Shown here: positions 1 through 7,824 of the stretch, in pieces | How positions within the stretch are numbered: position 1 is the stretch's first letter | Layout of the letters: every line of letters starts with the position of its first letter | Assembly: GCA_036397975.1 (NCBI GenBank) | Contig: DASWHW010000003.1 | Location: 1-18,710 of the forward strand | Reading direction: 5' to 3' | Length of the DNA stretch: 18,710 bases | Source: SZUA-287 sp036397975 | GTDB taxonomy: Bacteria; Bacteroidota; Ignavibacteria; UBA10030; UBA6906 | Made by a program: the position numbers and the translations under genes | The notes under the pieces: generated by a model | The model's database searches: none | Told to the model about the DNA's origin: nothing | Seen by the model: the letters and a program-made list of their open reading frames with translations, nothing else

Positions 1-41
1 ATCTCGGTGTAGGTCAAGCGTTCGCCCACCTTTTAGAACCC

Positions 42-70
42 AATCGGGTCAGGCAAGCGGTTGTTCTACT
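42..70. repeat. Degenerate 29-bp direct repeat, copy 1
   Basis: Bases 42-70 match bases 160-188 at 25 of 29 positions when aligned by eye without gaps. The similarity extends weakly on both sides (a TTGAAA-like stretch follows each copy). A third, poorer and gapped resemblance lies at about 3-30. The function is unknown. It could be an intergenic repeat family or a remnant of a duplicated gene end. Confidence 0.55.
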
Positions 71-159
71 GCATTTGAAAAGTCTGTGTGGACAATCGAA
101 GACGGCCAGTCATTTTATGACGAGGCCAGGATTGTCGTACTTTCTATCTTATGGATCCG

Positions 160-188
160 AATCGAGTCGGGCAGGCGGTTGTACTACT
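160..188. repeat. Degenerate 29-bp direct repeat, copy 2
   Basis: Partner of 42-70, with four substitutions and no gaps. Its left end is quasi-palindromic: CCGAATCGAGTCGG at 157-170 pairs with itself except for one position. It lies 32 bp beyond the stop of the leftward kinase gene, so it falls in that transcript's 3' region. Confidence 0.55.
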
Positions 189-219
189 TGAAAGGTGTGC
201 TGGTGTTGGGAAAAGAATG

Positions 220-1956
220 TTATGTCTTTTCACCAAGAGGAATGTTCAACGTGAACGTTGTTCCTTTGTCTTTTTCAGTCGTGACGTGAATAGTACCCTT
301 GTGATCCTGGACGATTTTCTTCACGATAGAGAGACCAAGTCCGGTGCCATGTTTTTTACCGAACGTAACGAACGGCTCGAAAATTTTCGCCTTGATCTCC
401 TCAGAGATTCCTTCACCGGTATCGGCGAACGAAATAACGAGATCACCATCTTGTTGTTCCGATGAGACCGTAAGCGTTCCGCCGTGAGGCATCGCATCGG
501 CGGCATTGGTTGCGAGATTATAGAACACGCGTACCATCTTATCAAGATCGAGCAAGCACGCGCCGGTATAACTGAGCTTTCGCTCCAACGTCACTTTCCT
601 CTTGTTCAAATCCTGTTCGATGAACCGGAGAGCGGTGTCCATAAGGACTCCAACATCGGTATCCTGCAAGTGTATTTCACTAATACCACGTGAGAAGTCA
701 AGAATCTCCTGCGTCATGTTCACAAACCGGTCCACCTGCCGTATGATCTCCTCTGCCATGCGCGAGGCTTCCTCATTCCCCGATCGCTTCTTAATGACCT
801 GTGCGTAGAGACGAAGGGTGCTCATCGGGTTCTTGATGTCATGTATAATTGTGCTCGCCATTCTCCCAACGGCGCTCAGACGTTCGCTCTTTACCATCTC
901 TTGGGCGAGCCATGCATTTTCCACCGCTATTGCGGCATGTACAGAGAGTGCGTCAATGAAAGACTCATCGTCCTCCGTGAAGGAGCCGGCGTTCTTGTTG
1001 AGAAATTGAAAGACACCGACAATCTTTCCTTCCTTATCGCGCATCGGAATGGTGAGGACGTTGTGGGTACGATACCCGCTTCGCTTGTCGATTTCGGGAT
1101 TGAAGCGTGGATCCTTGTAGGCATCGGCTATGTTTATTGTCTCGCCGGTCTTCGCAACGAATCCGGCCAGCCCTTTGCCAATGGGGAGCCGGATCTCCAC
1201 TGTACTTTTTCCCTGTGTCATCTTAGACCAGAGTTCTCCCGTCGCTTCATCAATCAGATACAGCGTTCCCCGGTCAGCATCGACACTTCGTGTTGCCGCG
1301 CCGAGGATCAGTCCCAGCAGCTTATCGATATCAATAGTCGAGTTCACCGTCTTGCTTGCCTCTACCAGCAGGTTCAGACGGTCCATTTTGACTTTCGCGG
1401 AGAGAGAATTTTTCTCCAGTTCTGCAACAAATGTCTGATCCATCGCGCGCAGACTGAACGAAAGCTTCTTCATCAAATTCATCGCAAAGGCGGGACTCGT
1501 GTTCACGAGATGGCGGAAATCGTCCCCACTCATTTCCATAATGATGCATTCTTCAATTGCCTCGGCCCTTGCTGATCGCACCTGCCCGTCAATAATAGAA
1601 AGCTCTCCGAAGAAATCGTTCTCACGCAATATGGCAAGCCTTGTTTCAATTCCGTACTTGGTGTATTTTTTTATGCGGATTCTTCCCATGGCAATGAGGT
1701 AGAGCGATCGACCGAGGGTTGACTCATCAAAGATGATCTCGCCGGGCTTATAATGAACCTCTGTCAGTTTGGGCATGACAGCGTCGAGAGCTTTTTCCCT
1801 TACCTCTGTAAAGAGAATATTTTGTCGAACTCTATCGGTGCCGTTGAGAGATTTATTACGCTTGCGCGTTCCGCCTGTTGTTGATGCAGGGGAAGGCCCG
1901 CGTTTGGCGGAAGGTCTTTGTGATGATTCTTGGCGTGTTATGCGTTTCTTGGCCAT
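220..1956 (-). CDS. Soluble sensor histidine kinase with cNMP-binding-like and GAF domains
   Basis: Predicted cytosolic sensor kinase of 578 aa; no membrane segment or signal peptide is visible. Domain order: a basic, low-complexity N-terminus (1-45), a cyclic-nucleotide-binding-like domain (about 49-170; phosphate-cassette-like FGEL at 116-119 and RSA from 127), a GAF domain (about 205-350), HisKA with phospho-acceptor H372 in HDIKNP, and a HATPase (N484 in the N-box, DTGEGI 512-517, FEPF, GTGLGL 537-542). The ATP-site motifs look intact, so it should autophosphorylate and pass phosphate to a response regulator. None is encoded nearby, so it is an orphan in this window. The signal is unknown; the CRP-like domain need not bind a cyclic nucleotide. 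The frame is open upstream to a TTG at 2064, but the ATG at 1956 (or 1965) starts a more typical basic N-terminus. Neither has a clear ribosome site, so the start is the weak point. It diverges from the ABC genes. Confidence 0.93.
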   Translation of the reverse strand: MAKKRITRQESSQRPSAKRGPSPASTTGGTRKRNKSLNGTDRVRQNILFTEVREKALDAVMPKLTEVHYKPGEIIFDESTLGRSLYLIAMGRIRIKKYTKYGIETRLAILRENDFFGELSIIDGQVRSARAEAIEECIIMEMSGDDFRHLVNTSPAFAMNLMKKLSFSLRAMDQTFVAELEKNSLSAKVKMDRLNLLVEASKTVNSTIDIDKLLGLILGAATRSVDADRGTLYLIDEATGELWSKMTQGKSTVEIRLPIGKGLAGFVAKTGETINIADAYKDPRFNPEIDKRSGYRTHNVLTIPMRDKEGKIVGVFQFLNKNAGSFTEDDESFIDALSVHAAIAVENAWLAQEMVKSERLSAVGRMASTIIHDIKNPMSTLRLYAQVIKKRSGNEEASRMAEEIIRQVDRFVNMTQEILDFSRGISEIHLQDTDVGVLMDTALRFIEQDLNKRKVTLERKLSYTGACLLDLDKMVRVFYNLATNAADAMPHGGTLTVSSEQQDGDLVISFADTGEGISEEIKAKIFEPFVTFGKKHGTGLGLSIVKKIVQDHKGTIHVTTEKDKGTTFTLNIPLGEKT

Positions 1957-2070
1957 GCGGCTCATGTGCCGGGAGAGGTATGTGGATCCCGGTAATTGAG
2001 ATGGTGCGTTCTCATTGTCACTCTTGGTACAAAGCATGATAGAGAAATCACACTGGAGAAGCAATATGTG

Positions 2071-2099
2071 TTGCGGTTCTCGGCATTTCGTGATATATA
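2071..2099 (+). promoter_or_regulatory. Possible promoter for the ABC transporter genes
   Basis: TTGCGG at 2071-2076 and TATATA at 2094-2099 are 17 bp apart, about 30 bp before the ATPase start, in the divergent gap with the kinase gene. The -35 is poor (3 of 6) and the -10 moderate (4 of 6), so this is a position-based guess. Confidence 0.25.
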
Positions 2100-2129
2100 C
2101 AAACGTATTCCATCCACATCCTCAAAACG

Positions 2130-3053
2130 ATGTCTTCCGAAATCGTTCTCCAGACATTCAATCTTGGCAAAAGGTATCGCCATCGGTGGGCAGTGCGAGA
2201 GGCGAATCTCGTTGTCCACCGCGGAGAAATCTTCGGATTCCTCGGGCCGAACGGGGCTGGGAAAAGCACCACCATTAGAATGTTACTGACGCTGATCCGT
2301 CCAACGACGGGACGGGTGGAGTTTTTTCGGAAGAACGTTCTCACGCATCGGGCGGAAGTGTTGTCGCGTCTCGGTGGCCTGGTGGAACGAGCGGACTTCT
2401 ATCTGTATCTGTCCGGACGCCGTAACCTTGAGTCGATTGCCTCGCTCAGTGGCAACGTCTCCAAAAAAGAAATCGATGAAGTGCTTCATCTTGTCGGACT
2501 CACCAAGAGGGCGAAGGACAAGGTCAAAACTTATTCGCACGGAATGAAGCAACGTCTCGGCATTGCCCAGGCGTTGCTGCGGCAACCGGAGTTCATCGTT
2601 CTGGATGAACCGACGACCGGTCTTGATCCACAGGGGATCAAGGAGGTACGCGAACTCATCGGACGGCTTTCCGCAGAGCGCGGGATCACGGTGTTCCTTT
2701 CGTCTCACCTCCTCAGCGAAATCGAGCAGGTGGCCACGAACATGGCGATTATCCACCGTGGAGAAATTATCGTGCAGGGGAAGGTGGGAAAGTTGCTGAA
2801 CGATGGAGATATGGTGGTTCGCCTAATGGCCCGTCCGAGGAAATACACGGAACGAGTTCTCAGCCAGCTTTCATTTGTCAAGAAGGTCGTTGTGCAGGGA
2901 GACGAGTTGCAGGTGACGATTGGCACCACGGATTCCTCACTCCTCTCCTCGATGCTTATGAAATCGGGAATTGAGGTTGCGACGATCACCCCTCTTCGTT
3001 CCCTGGAACAGTACTTCCTTTCCATCACCGAGGGGGTGAGTGATGTCGATTAG
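2130..3053 (+). CDS. ABC transporter ATP-binding protein
   Basis: Cytosolic ATPase subunit of an ABC-2-type transporter, 307 aa. It contains Walker A GPNGAGKST (39-47), a signature in the form YSHGMKQRL (135-143), Walker B FIVLDEP (155-161), D-loop GLDP (164-167) and the switch histidine H193. The Q-loop position appears to carry Glu (about 86, in GGLVERADFY), a variation common in this drug/lipid/CcmA-like branch. A C-terminal extension of about 90 residues follows the ATPase core, as in many ABC-2 exporters. The stop overlaps the start of the permease by a few bases, so the two are one operon and almost certainly one transporter. The substrate cannot be told from sequence; candidates are a drug, antibiotic, lipid or bacteriocin-like molecule. 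Confidence 0.95.
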   Translation: MSSEIVLQTFNLGKRYRHRWAVREANLVVHRGEIFGFLGPNGAGKSTTIRMLLTLIRPTTGRVEFFRKNVLTHRAEVLSRLGGLVERADFYLYLSGRRNLESIASLSGNVSKKEIDEVLHLVGLTKRAKDKVKTYSHGMKQRLGIAQALLRQPEFIVLDEPTTGLDPQGIKEVRELIGRLSAERGITVFLSSHLLSEIEQVATNMAIIHRGEIIVQGKVGKLLNDGDMVVRLMARPRKYTERVLSQLSFVKKVVVQGDELQVTIGTTDSSLLSSMLMKSGIEVATITPLRSLEQYFLSITEGVSDVD

Positions 3054-3918
3054 TGGTCACGCGGAGTATCACCCCTCCTCTCTTTTTCTTCTCCTCCGCT
3101 ACGAGCTGATCAAGATATTTTTCAAGTGGAGAACCTATATCGGATTTATTACTCTTACCGTCGTGATTCCCTTGGTGGAGATTGCACTGAAGTTGGAAGG
3201 GGGGACGATGGTGCAGAACATGACGCGCAACCTTTCCCGCGATTTCCTCCTCATCGGAAACCTCTTCAACGCGTACTGGGTCACCTACACCCTTATGATG
3301 AGTCTCTGGGTCCATGTTCCTTTTCTGATCGCTCTCGTGGCCGGTGATCAGTTGGCTGGCGAAGCGACATCCGGCACAGTGCGTCTGCTTCTCACACGCC
3401 CGGCATCTCGGTCGAGAATTCTCTTGAGCAAGTACCTTGCTGCCCTCGTGTATGCCGCGCTGCTGGTCATTTTTCTCGGTGCAGTCGGTGTTGGTGTGGG
3501 GCTGATCTTGTTTGGTCCGGGAGATTTGTTGGTGGTTGGAAAAGAGTTCACGATTATTCCTTCTGCTTCCGTTCCCACCAGATTGATGTTGGGTTTCGGC
3601 CTTGCGGTGTTCAGCATGTGGTGCGTGGCATCGCTGGCATTTCTTTTCTCTTCTCTGGTGGAGAATGCGATTGGTCCCATTATTGCGACAATGGCGGTAA
3701 TTATTGTTTTCTTTGTCATCGCGAATCTTCCCATTGAAAGCCTTCAGGCCGTTCGACCGTATCTCTTCACCACGTACATGAATATCTGGATGCAGGCGTT
3801 CGAGATGCCGATTCGCTGGGGTGAAATTGCTTCGTCGCTGATGCGGCTTGGCGGGTTCAGCGTTGGATTTTACCTTGTAACGTGGTATATTTTTGTGAAG
3901 AAGGATGTCCTGAGCTAA
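3043..3918 (+). CDS. ABC-2 family transporter permease
   Basis: Membrane partner of the preceding ATPase, 291 aa, with about six hydrophobic segments (roughly 27-45, 85-107, 130-156, 182-207, 210-230 and 266-285). After the second comes the characteristic cytoplasmic stretch GEATSGTVRLLLTRP, then SRSRILLSKY, typical of ABC-2 permeases. I choose the ATG at 3043 because a purine-rich ribosome site (AGGGGG, 3031-3036) lies at good spacing and inside the end of the ATPase gene. The GTG at 3040 is the alternative. The overlap of the two reading frames suggests translational coupling. Only one permease gene is present, so the complex probably works as a homodimer with two copies of the ATPase. Confidence 0.93.
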   Translation: MSISGHAEYHPSSLFLLLRYELIKIFFKWRTYIGFITLTVVIPLVEIALKLEGGTMVQNMTRNLSRDFLLIGNLFNAYWVTYTLMMSLWVHVPFLIALVAGDQLAGEATSGTVRLLLTRPASRSRILLSKYLAALVYAALLVIFLGAVGVGVGLILFGPGDLLVVGKEFTIIPSASVPTRLMLGFGLAVFSMWCVASLAFLFSSLVENAIGPIIATMAVIIVFFVIANLPIESLQAVRPYLFTTYMNIWMQAFEMPIRWGEIASSLMRLGGFSVGFYLVTWYIFVKKDVLS

Positions 3919-3978
3919 CCTCACACCTTTCACTTCATCCATGCAATTTCCCCATCATTCATCACCAGGAACGCACTC

Positions 3979-5154
3979 ATGAATCTTGAACACATTCGAC
4001 AGGCGTTGCGTGAACGAAAACTGGACGGCTGGCTCCTGGCCGATTTTCGCGGACGCGACCACCTTGCGTATCGCATCCTCGGAATTGATCCGACAAAAAT
4101 CAGCACCCGCCGATGGTTCTACTTTATTCCTGCCAAAGGCAGTCCCAAAAAACTTGTTCATACCGTTGAGAAAGGAAAACTGGATTCCCTAACAGGCTCC
4201 AAGCAAGTGTATCTAGCCTGGGAACAATTGCATTCGTCACTGAAGCGAATGCTTGGTCCGAAAAAGAAAATTGCGATGCAGTATTCACCGAAGAACAACA
4301 TCCCGTACGTTTCGCTTGTTGATGCAGGAATCTTCGAACTGGTAAAAGGATTCGGGCATAAGATTGTCTCATCCGCAGATCTCGTGCAGCTCTTTGAATC
4401 AACAATCAGCGAGAAGGGATATCGACTGCACAAGGAGGCGGGAGTGATCGTAGATCGCATTCGCGCAGAGGCGTTTCAAAAAATCCGGGATGCGGTTGCC
4501 TCGGGAAACGGAACGACAGAATATGATATCCAACAGTATATTCTCGGACGTTTCAAAGAGGAGGGATTGGAGACCCACGACGCACCCATTGTAGGGACGA
4601 ACGAGCACCCGGCAGACCCTCATTTCGAAATCACGCCGCAGAACGCAAGGCCGTTCAAAGCCGGGGATACGGTGTTGATTGACCTCTGGGCACGCAAGGC
4701 TGAACCCGGAGGAATATACTACGACATTACGTGGGTTGGTTTTGTTGGGAACACGCCGCCTCCGAAGTACCGTGAGATGTTCGAGACTGCCCGGAATGGG
4801 CGCGATGCCGCAATTGCGTTCGTCAAGAAGCGATTTGAGGAGGGGAAGGTATGTTACGGTTGGGAAGTTGATGATGCGTGCAGGTCGGTGGTGAAGAAAG
4901 CGGGTTATGGAAAGTATTTTCTTCATCGCACGGGCCATTCCATCGGCGAGGAAGTGCATGGGAACGGCGTGAACATCGATAACCTCGAAACGAAAGATGA
5001 GCGTCAGCTTATGCCGGGATGCTGCTTCTCGGTGGAGCCAGGAATCTACCTTGAAGGGCAAATGGCGGCTCGGACAGAGATTAACATGTTCGTCCGTCAC
5101 GACGGTGTTCCGGAAGTGACCGGGGAGATACAAAAAGAACTTCTTCTCCTCTAG
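3979..5154 (+). CDS. M24 family metallopeptidase, Xaa-Pro peptidase type
   Basis: Predicted cytosolic dinuclear-metal aminopeptidase or dipeptidase of 391 aa. The N-terminal half (about 3-145) is a creatinase-like domain and the C-terminal half a pita-bread M24 domain. The five metal ligands are visible: D235 (LIDLWAR), D249 (YYDITW), H320 (RTGHSIGEEVHG), E353 (FSVEPGIY) and E367 (RTEINM). Family knowledge suggests release of N-terminal residues next to proline, or cleavage of Xaa-Pro dipeptides. Choosing between Xaa-Pro aminopeptidase and prolidase needs phylogeny. AGGAA (3968-3972) is the ribosome site. The gene lies 60 bp after the permease and 43 bp before a sodium:solute symporter, so peptide breakdown followed by solute transport is possible, but only an inference. 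No signal peptide is visible. Confidence 0.93.
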   Translation: MNLEHIRQALRERKLDGWLLADFRGRDHLAYRILGIDPTKISTRRWFYFIPAKGSPKKLVHTVEKGKLDSLTGSKQVYLAWEQLHSSLKRMLGPKKKIAMQYSPKNNIPYVSLVDAGIFELVKGFGHKIVSSADLVQLFESTISEKGYRLHKEAGVIVDRIRAEAFQKIRDAVASGNGTTEYDIQQYILGRFKEEGLETHDAPIVGTNEHPADPHFEITPQNARPFKAGDTVLIDLWARKAEPGGIYYDITWVGFVGNTPPPKYREMFETARNGRDAAIAFVKKRFEEGKVCYGWEVDDACRSVVKKAGYGKYFLHRTGHSIGEEVHGNGVNIDNLETKDERQLMPGCCFSVEPGIYLEGQMAARTEINMFVRHDGVPEVTGEIQKELLLL

Positions 5155-5197
5155 TTGCGAAACAGCCCTTAATCCACTTTACACAGTAGGAGTACTC

Positions 5198-6646
5198 ATG
5201 GACATCTATATCATGGCGGTTGTCTTGTATGTAGGAGGCATCCTCGCCGTCGGCGTCTACAAAAGCCGTTCGGTAAAGAATCAGGACGACTTCATGGTTG
5301 CGGGTCGAAAGACCTCCGCGTGGTTTCTCGTTGCGACGCTGGTCTGCACGTGGATTGGATCCGGCAGTCTTTTTGGAGGTGCGGGGCTTGCGTTTCGGAT
5401 GGGGTTCTCCGAACTGTGGTTTAGCGCGGGCGCATGGCTCGGGATCGTCATTGTTTTCTTCCTCGCCGATCGCGTCCGAAGAATTTCTGAGTACACGTTA
5501 TCTGACATTCTCGAAAAGCGATATAATGCCGCGGCGCGACTCCTTGGAACTTCCGCTATCACTATTGCCTACCTCACCATTGCCGGCTATCAGTTTCGTG
5601 GAGGGGGGAGACTGTTGAATATCCTTACCGGAGTTGATCCGTTGATTGGCGGGGCAATAGTCTGCTTGGTGGTTATTCTCTTTACGATTGCAGCCGGGAT
5701 GGTCTCTATCATAACAGTGGACCTTTTTAACGGAATCGTCATGACTGTCGGCGTGTTGATTGCGATACCGCTCGCACTCACAGCAGCCGGAGGAATCGAG
5801 CATGTGCATACATTGCCGGCAGACCGGTTTGCAGTATTTGGCTCGAATGATGGAGTGTGGGCGCTTGGTCTCTTTTTGCCAACCCTCTTCCTCCTGCTGA
5901 GTGAAAGTAGCATGTACCAGAAGTTCTTCTCCGCGAAAGACGAAAAGACGGCCCGGAAGGCAGTCATCGGAATGGTGGTCGGGGTGGTGATAATCGAAAC
6001 TGCGTTGACTACCCTCGCCGTTATCGGCAGTTCGATGTATCACAACGTTGAGCCTTTCTCTGTTGGAGGAGTCGTAGATAAGGCAGTGACGGAAACGATC
6101 ATTCTTCACCTTGCCCGCTATGACATACCGACCTTTGCGGGGATCATTCTCTTGTGTGCAGCGGTGGCGATTATTCTCTCGACAGCGAACACATTCCTGA
6201 TGATTCCTTCAACGAACATCACACGTGATATCTACCAGCGGTTCATTAATCCGAATGTTTCGCAGAAGAAGATTGTCCTGTTTCAACGCGTGGCGATTCT
6301 TGTTCTGGGTCTCGTTGCGTTTGCGCTGGCAAATTTCTTTACCACGATTCTCGCAATGGCGTTCACCGCCTATGCGATGGTCGGGGCAGGAATTACCCCG
6401 GCGTTGCTGGCGGCATTTCTATGGAAACGCGTGACTGTGCAGGGCGGTGTAGCTTCCGTTGCATCGGGAATGGGTGTTACGGTACTCATCACGATTCTGA
6501 ATTTCATTCTTCCCGAACCGCTCATGGAGGCGGACTACATTATCCTACCTTCAGCAGCCGCGTCGATTCTCGCGTTAATCATCGTCAGTCTGATGACGGC
6601 ACCCTCGCCCGAATCGAAATGGAAACCCTTCATGCCGAACAGGTGA
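5198..6646 (+). CDS. Sodium:solute symporter (SSS) family transporter
   Basis: Inner-membrane cation-coupled importer of 482 aa, within the usual range for a 13-helix SSS protein. Family hallmarks are DFMVAGRK (31-38) after the first helix, WIGSGSLFGGAG (52-63) in the first core helix, a loop ISEYTLSDILEKRY (96-109), and LSTANTFLMIPS (327-338), where the Ser-Thr pair corresponds to the helix that contributes to the Na2 sodium site. The tail is short and has no sensor-kinase fusion. The substrate is not predictable; the SSS family includes carriers for proline, pantothenate, sugars, nucleosides and carboxylates. A strong AGGAG at 5188-5192 supports the start. The stop TGA overlaps the first possible ATG of the next gene, so the two are probably co-translated. 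Confidence 0.94.
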   Translation: MDIYIMAVVLYVGGILAVGVYKSRSVKNQDDFMVAGRKTSAWFLVATLVCTWIGSGSLFGGAGLAFRMGFSELWFSAGAWLGIVIVFFLADRVRRISEYTLSDILEKRYNAAARLLGTSAITIAYLTIAGYQFRGGGRLLNILTGVDPLIGGAIVCLVVILFTIAAGMVSIITVDLFNGIVMTVGVLIAIPLALTAAGGIEHVHTLPADRFAVFGSNDGVWALGLFLPTLFLLLSESSMYQKFFSAKDEKTARKAVIGMVVGVVIIETALTTLAVIGSSMYHNVEPFSVGGVVDKAVTETIILHLARYDIPTFAGIILLCAAVAIILSTANTFLMIPSTNITRDIYQRFINPNVSQKKIVLFQRVAILVLGLVAFALANFFTTILAMAFTAYAMVGAGITPALLAAFLWKRVTVQGGVASVASGMGVTVLITILNFILPEPLMEADYIILPSAAASILALIIVSLMTAPSPESKWKPFMPNR

Positions 6647-6651
6647 TGATG

Positions 6652-7338
6652 ATGCGACGTATCAAGATCGCTGCGCCGGTAGTCCTCCTCCTGATCCTCC
6701 TGCACCCGACCCCCGCCCGATGTGGAGACGGAATTCTAGAGAGGGTTGAGCAGACGTTCTCGTGGATCCAGGATTTTTCCGCAACGCTTACGATTAGTGT
6801 TGATATGGAACGAATGAACGTCCCACCAATGACGGGGAAGTTGTTCTTCAAGCAACCCGACAAAATGCATATTGATGCGGAGGGGTTCATGATGGTTCCA
6901 CGTGATGGACTTGCTCTCGGTCTTTCTTCCCTGGGACGGAATTATGAGGTGAGAGATGTTGCCACCGACACTCTGAACGGAAAGACTTGTAGCCGGCTGA
7001 CCCTCATAGGACGTAACCGGAAGAGACAGCCCCTCGCACTTTATGTTGATACCACCCGATGGACGCCGGAAGGTTTTGTCCGCTCCTTGCCTCAAGGAAG
7101 AACGCTGACCGGTGTGTTCGGCTTTGTTGAAAGAGAGGGTCATTGGATTCCAATAAGGCTCGATGTGCGAATTGAATCACCCGATGACGATTCCACAGAT
7201 GAAGGCGGCACTCCTGAAACTGATTTTCCCCGACGACGACCCCAGATGCCCAAACGCGGATTGATTACCATTGAATACTCAGATGTTGAGATCAACGCGG
7301 GAATACCCGACGAAATATTCAAAAAAGAAGATCGATAG
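6652..7338 (+). CDS. Exported LolA-fold-like outer-membrane lipoprotein-sorting protein
   Basis: Small secreted protein of about 228 aa. The N-terminus (basic MRRIK, then a hydrophobic run to about residue 18 and a possible A-R-C cleavage site near 24) is a signal peptide. PARC is a poor lipobox, so it is probably not a lipoprotein. The body resembles the LolA/LppX/LolB superfamily: an amphipathic helix (ERVEQTFSWIQDFSATLT), then antiparallel strands including MTGKLFFKQPDKMHIDAEG, and a later LPQGRTLTGVFGFVEREGHWIPIRL strand set. Such proteins carry or sense lipid in the periplasm. A classical LolA role is not proved, because no lolB or lolCDE is nearby. Three ATGs (6646, 6649, 6652) follow one another; AGGTG at 6641-6645 best fits the third. 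The coding frame begins inside the symporter stop. Confidence 0.75.
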   Translation: MRRIKIAAPVVLLLILLHPTPARCGDGILERVEQTFSWIQDFSATLTISVDMERMNVPPMTGKLFFKQPDKMHIDAEGFMMVPRDGLALGLSSLGRNYEVRDVATDTLNGKTCSRLTLIGRNRKRQPLALYVDTTRWTPEGFVRSLPQGRTLTGVFGFVEREGHWIPIRLDVRIESPDDDSTDEGGTPETDFPRRRPQMPKRGLITIEYSDVEINAGIPDEIFKKEDR

Positions 7339-7396
7339 AGGAACGATTGTTCCTTCGATAACAGGAGGTTACGTTGAAAGTCGTGTAAGTTCTAAT

Positions 7397-7603
7397 ATGG
7401 GCGCAGGTGAACTCGGTCGAGATGTACGAACGCTGGTCAATGACATTGCGGAAGCCGGTTATCATGCGGTTCCCTTCGATGATTCTTCACTGGCAAGCGG
7501 TGTGTATTACCATCGGCTTGCTGCCGACCAAGTTCGTGTCCGAAAGAAAGTTAATGTTGTTAAAATATTTCTTCACGAAGTTCCGGGCTGGTACTGGCTG
7601 TAG
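7397..7603 (+). pseudogene. Orphan T9SS type A C-terminal sorting-domain remnant
   Basis: The forward frame encodes a stretch closely resembling the C-terminal sorting domain of type IX secretion cargo: LGRDVRTLVNDIAEAGYH, then SSLASGVYYHRL and KKVNVVK, which match the usual pattern LGREVxTLVN...AGxH...LxSGVYxYRL...KKMxLLK. No cargo domain precedes it. Upstream, a strong AGGAGG (7363-7368) stands five bases before a TTG codon that opens a frame of only four codons. This suggests the start of a secreted-protein gene has been joined to its last ~60 codons by internal deletion and decay. About a dozen extra residues follow the normal end, another sign of decay. It could still be expressed as a short peptide. 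The domain points to an FCB-group host. Confidence 0.7.
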
Positions 7604-7663
7604 TTTTTTTCGCTCAAAGATTTTTTCTTCTTGCAGTTTGCAAAAATAATCTTCACCTTGAAT

Positions 7664-7677
7664 CAACCTTAAGGTTG
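7664..7677. repeat. 14-bp perfect palindrome at the riboswitch 5' edge
   Basis: CAACCTTAAGGTTG reads the same on both strands. In RNA it could form a five-pair hairpin with a UUAA loop. Its right arm overlaps the 5' strand of riboswitch helix P1 (7674-7681), so the two structures exclude each other. It may be chance or a switching element. Confidence 0.5.
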
Positions 7678-7824
7678 TTAGGCTTCTTGGGAACCCGGTG
7701 AGATTCCGGGGCTGTACCCGCAACTGTAAGCTGTTGGAGTTTTTCCTTAGACACGCCACTGTTCCCTCGTGAATGGGAAGGCAAAGGGAAATTTTGCAGC
7801 AAGTCAGGAGACCTGTCTAACAAC
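7674..7824 (+). promoter_or_regulatory. Cobalamin (B12) riboswitch aptamer
   Basis: A canonical cobalamin riboswitch. The closing helix P1 pairs GTTGTTAG (7674-7681) with CTAACAAC (7817-7824). The conserved core runs from 7691 to 7730, including GGTGAGATTCC and CCCGCAACTGTAAG. A GCCACTG element is at 7755-7761, with a local helix TTCCC/GGGAA (7762-7766 and 7775-7779). The B12 box AAGTCAGGAGACCTG is at 7801-7815. Known members bind adenosylcobalamin or related cobalamins and usually switch downstream expression off. The next substantial gene on this strand is nrdJ, 371 bp away. No obvious intrinsic terminator follows, so the expression platform is unclear. Confidence 0.96.

Larger units (their letters stand above)
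1..219. other. Non-coding flank left of the histidine kinase gene
   Basis: I see no convincing gene here. A forward frame is open from base 2 to 289, but it has no ribosome binding site, resembles no family I know, and runs into the antisense of the kinase gene. The notable content is a degenerate direct repeat (42-70 and 160-188), listed separately. There is no hairpin plus T-run that would make a clear terminator for the leftward kinase gene. Confidence 0.5.

Noticed and set aside
2..289. Forward open frame at the left edge
   Set aside because: No family resemblance and no ribosome site, and it overlaps the end of the kinase gene on the other strand.
1957..2064. Longer kinase form starting at TTG 2064
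   Set aside because: The extra 36 residues add no domain and there is no ribosome site; it would also consume most of the divergent promoter gap.
3025..3942. Long open frame on the minus strand across the ABC permease
   Set aside because: Its product is rich in charged residues with no recognisable family, while the plus strand encodes a clear ABC-2 permease. It is an antisense shadow.
5498..6109. Open frame on the minus strand inside the symporter gene
   Set aside because: Low-complexity His, Arg and Cys-rich product with no family resemblance; the plus strand is a well-marked SSS transporter.
7604..7663. Terminator after the T9SS remnant
   Set aside because: There are T-runs at 7604-7611 and 7620-7626, but no stable GC-rich stem before them.
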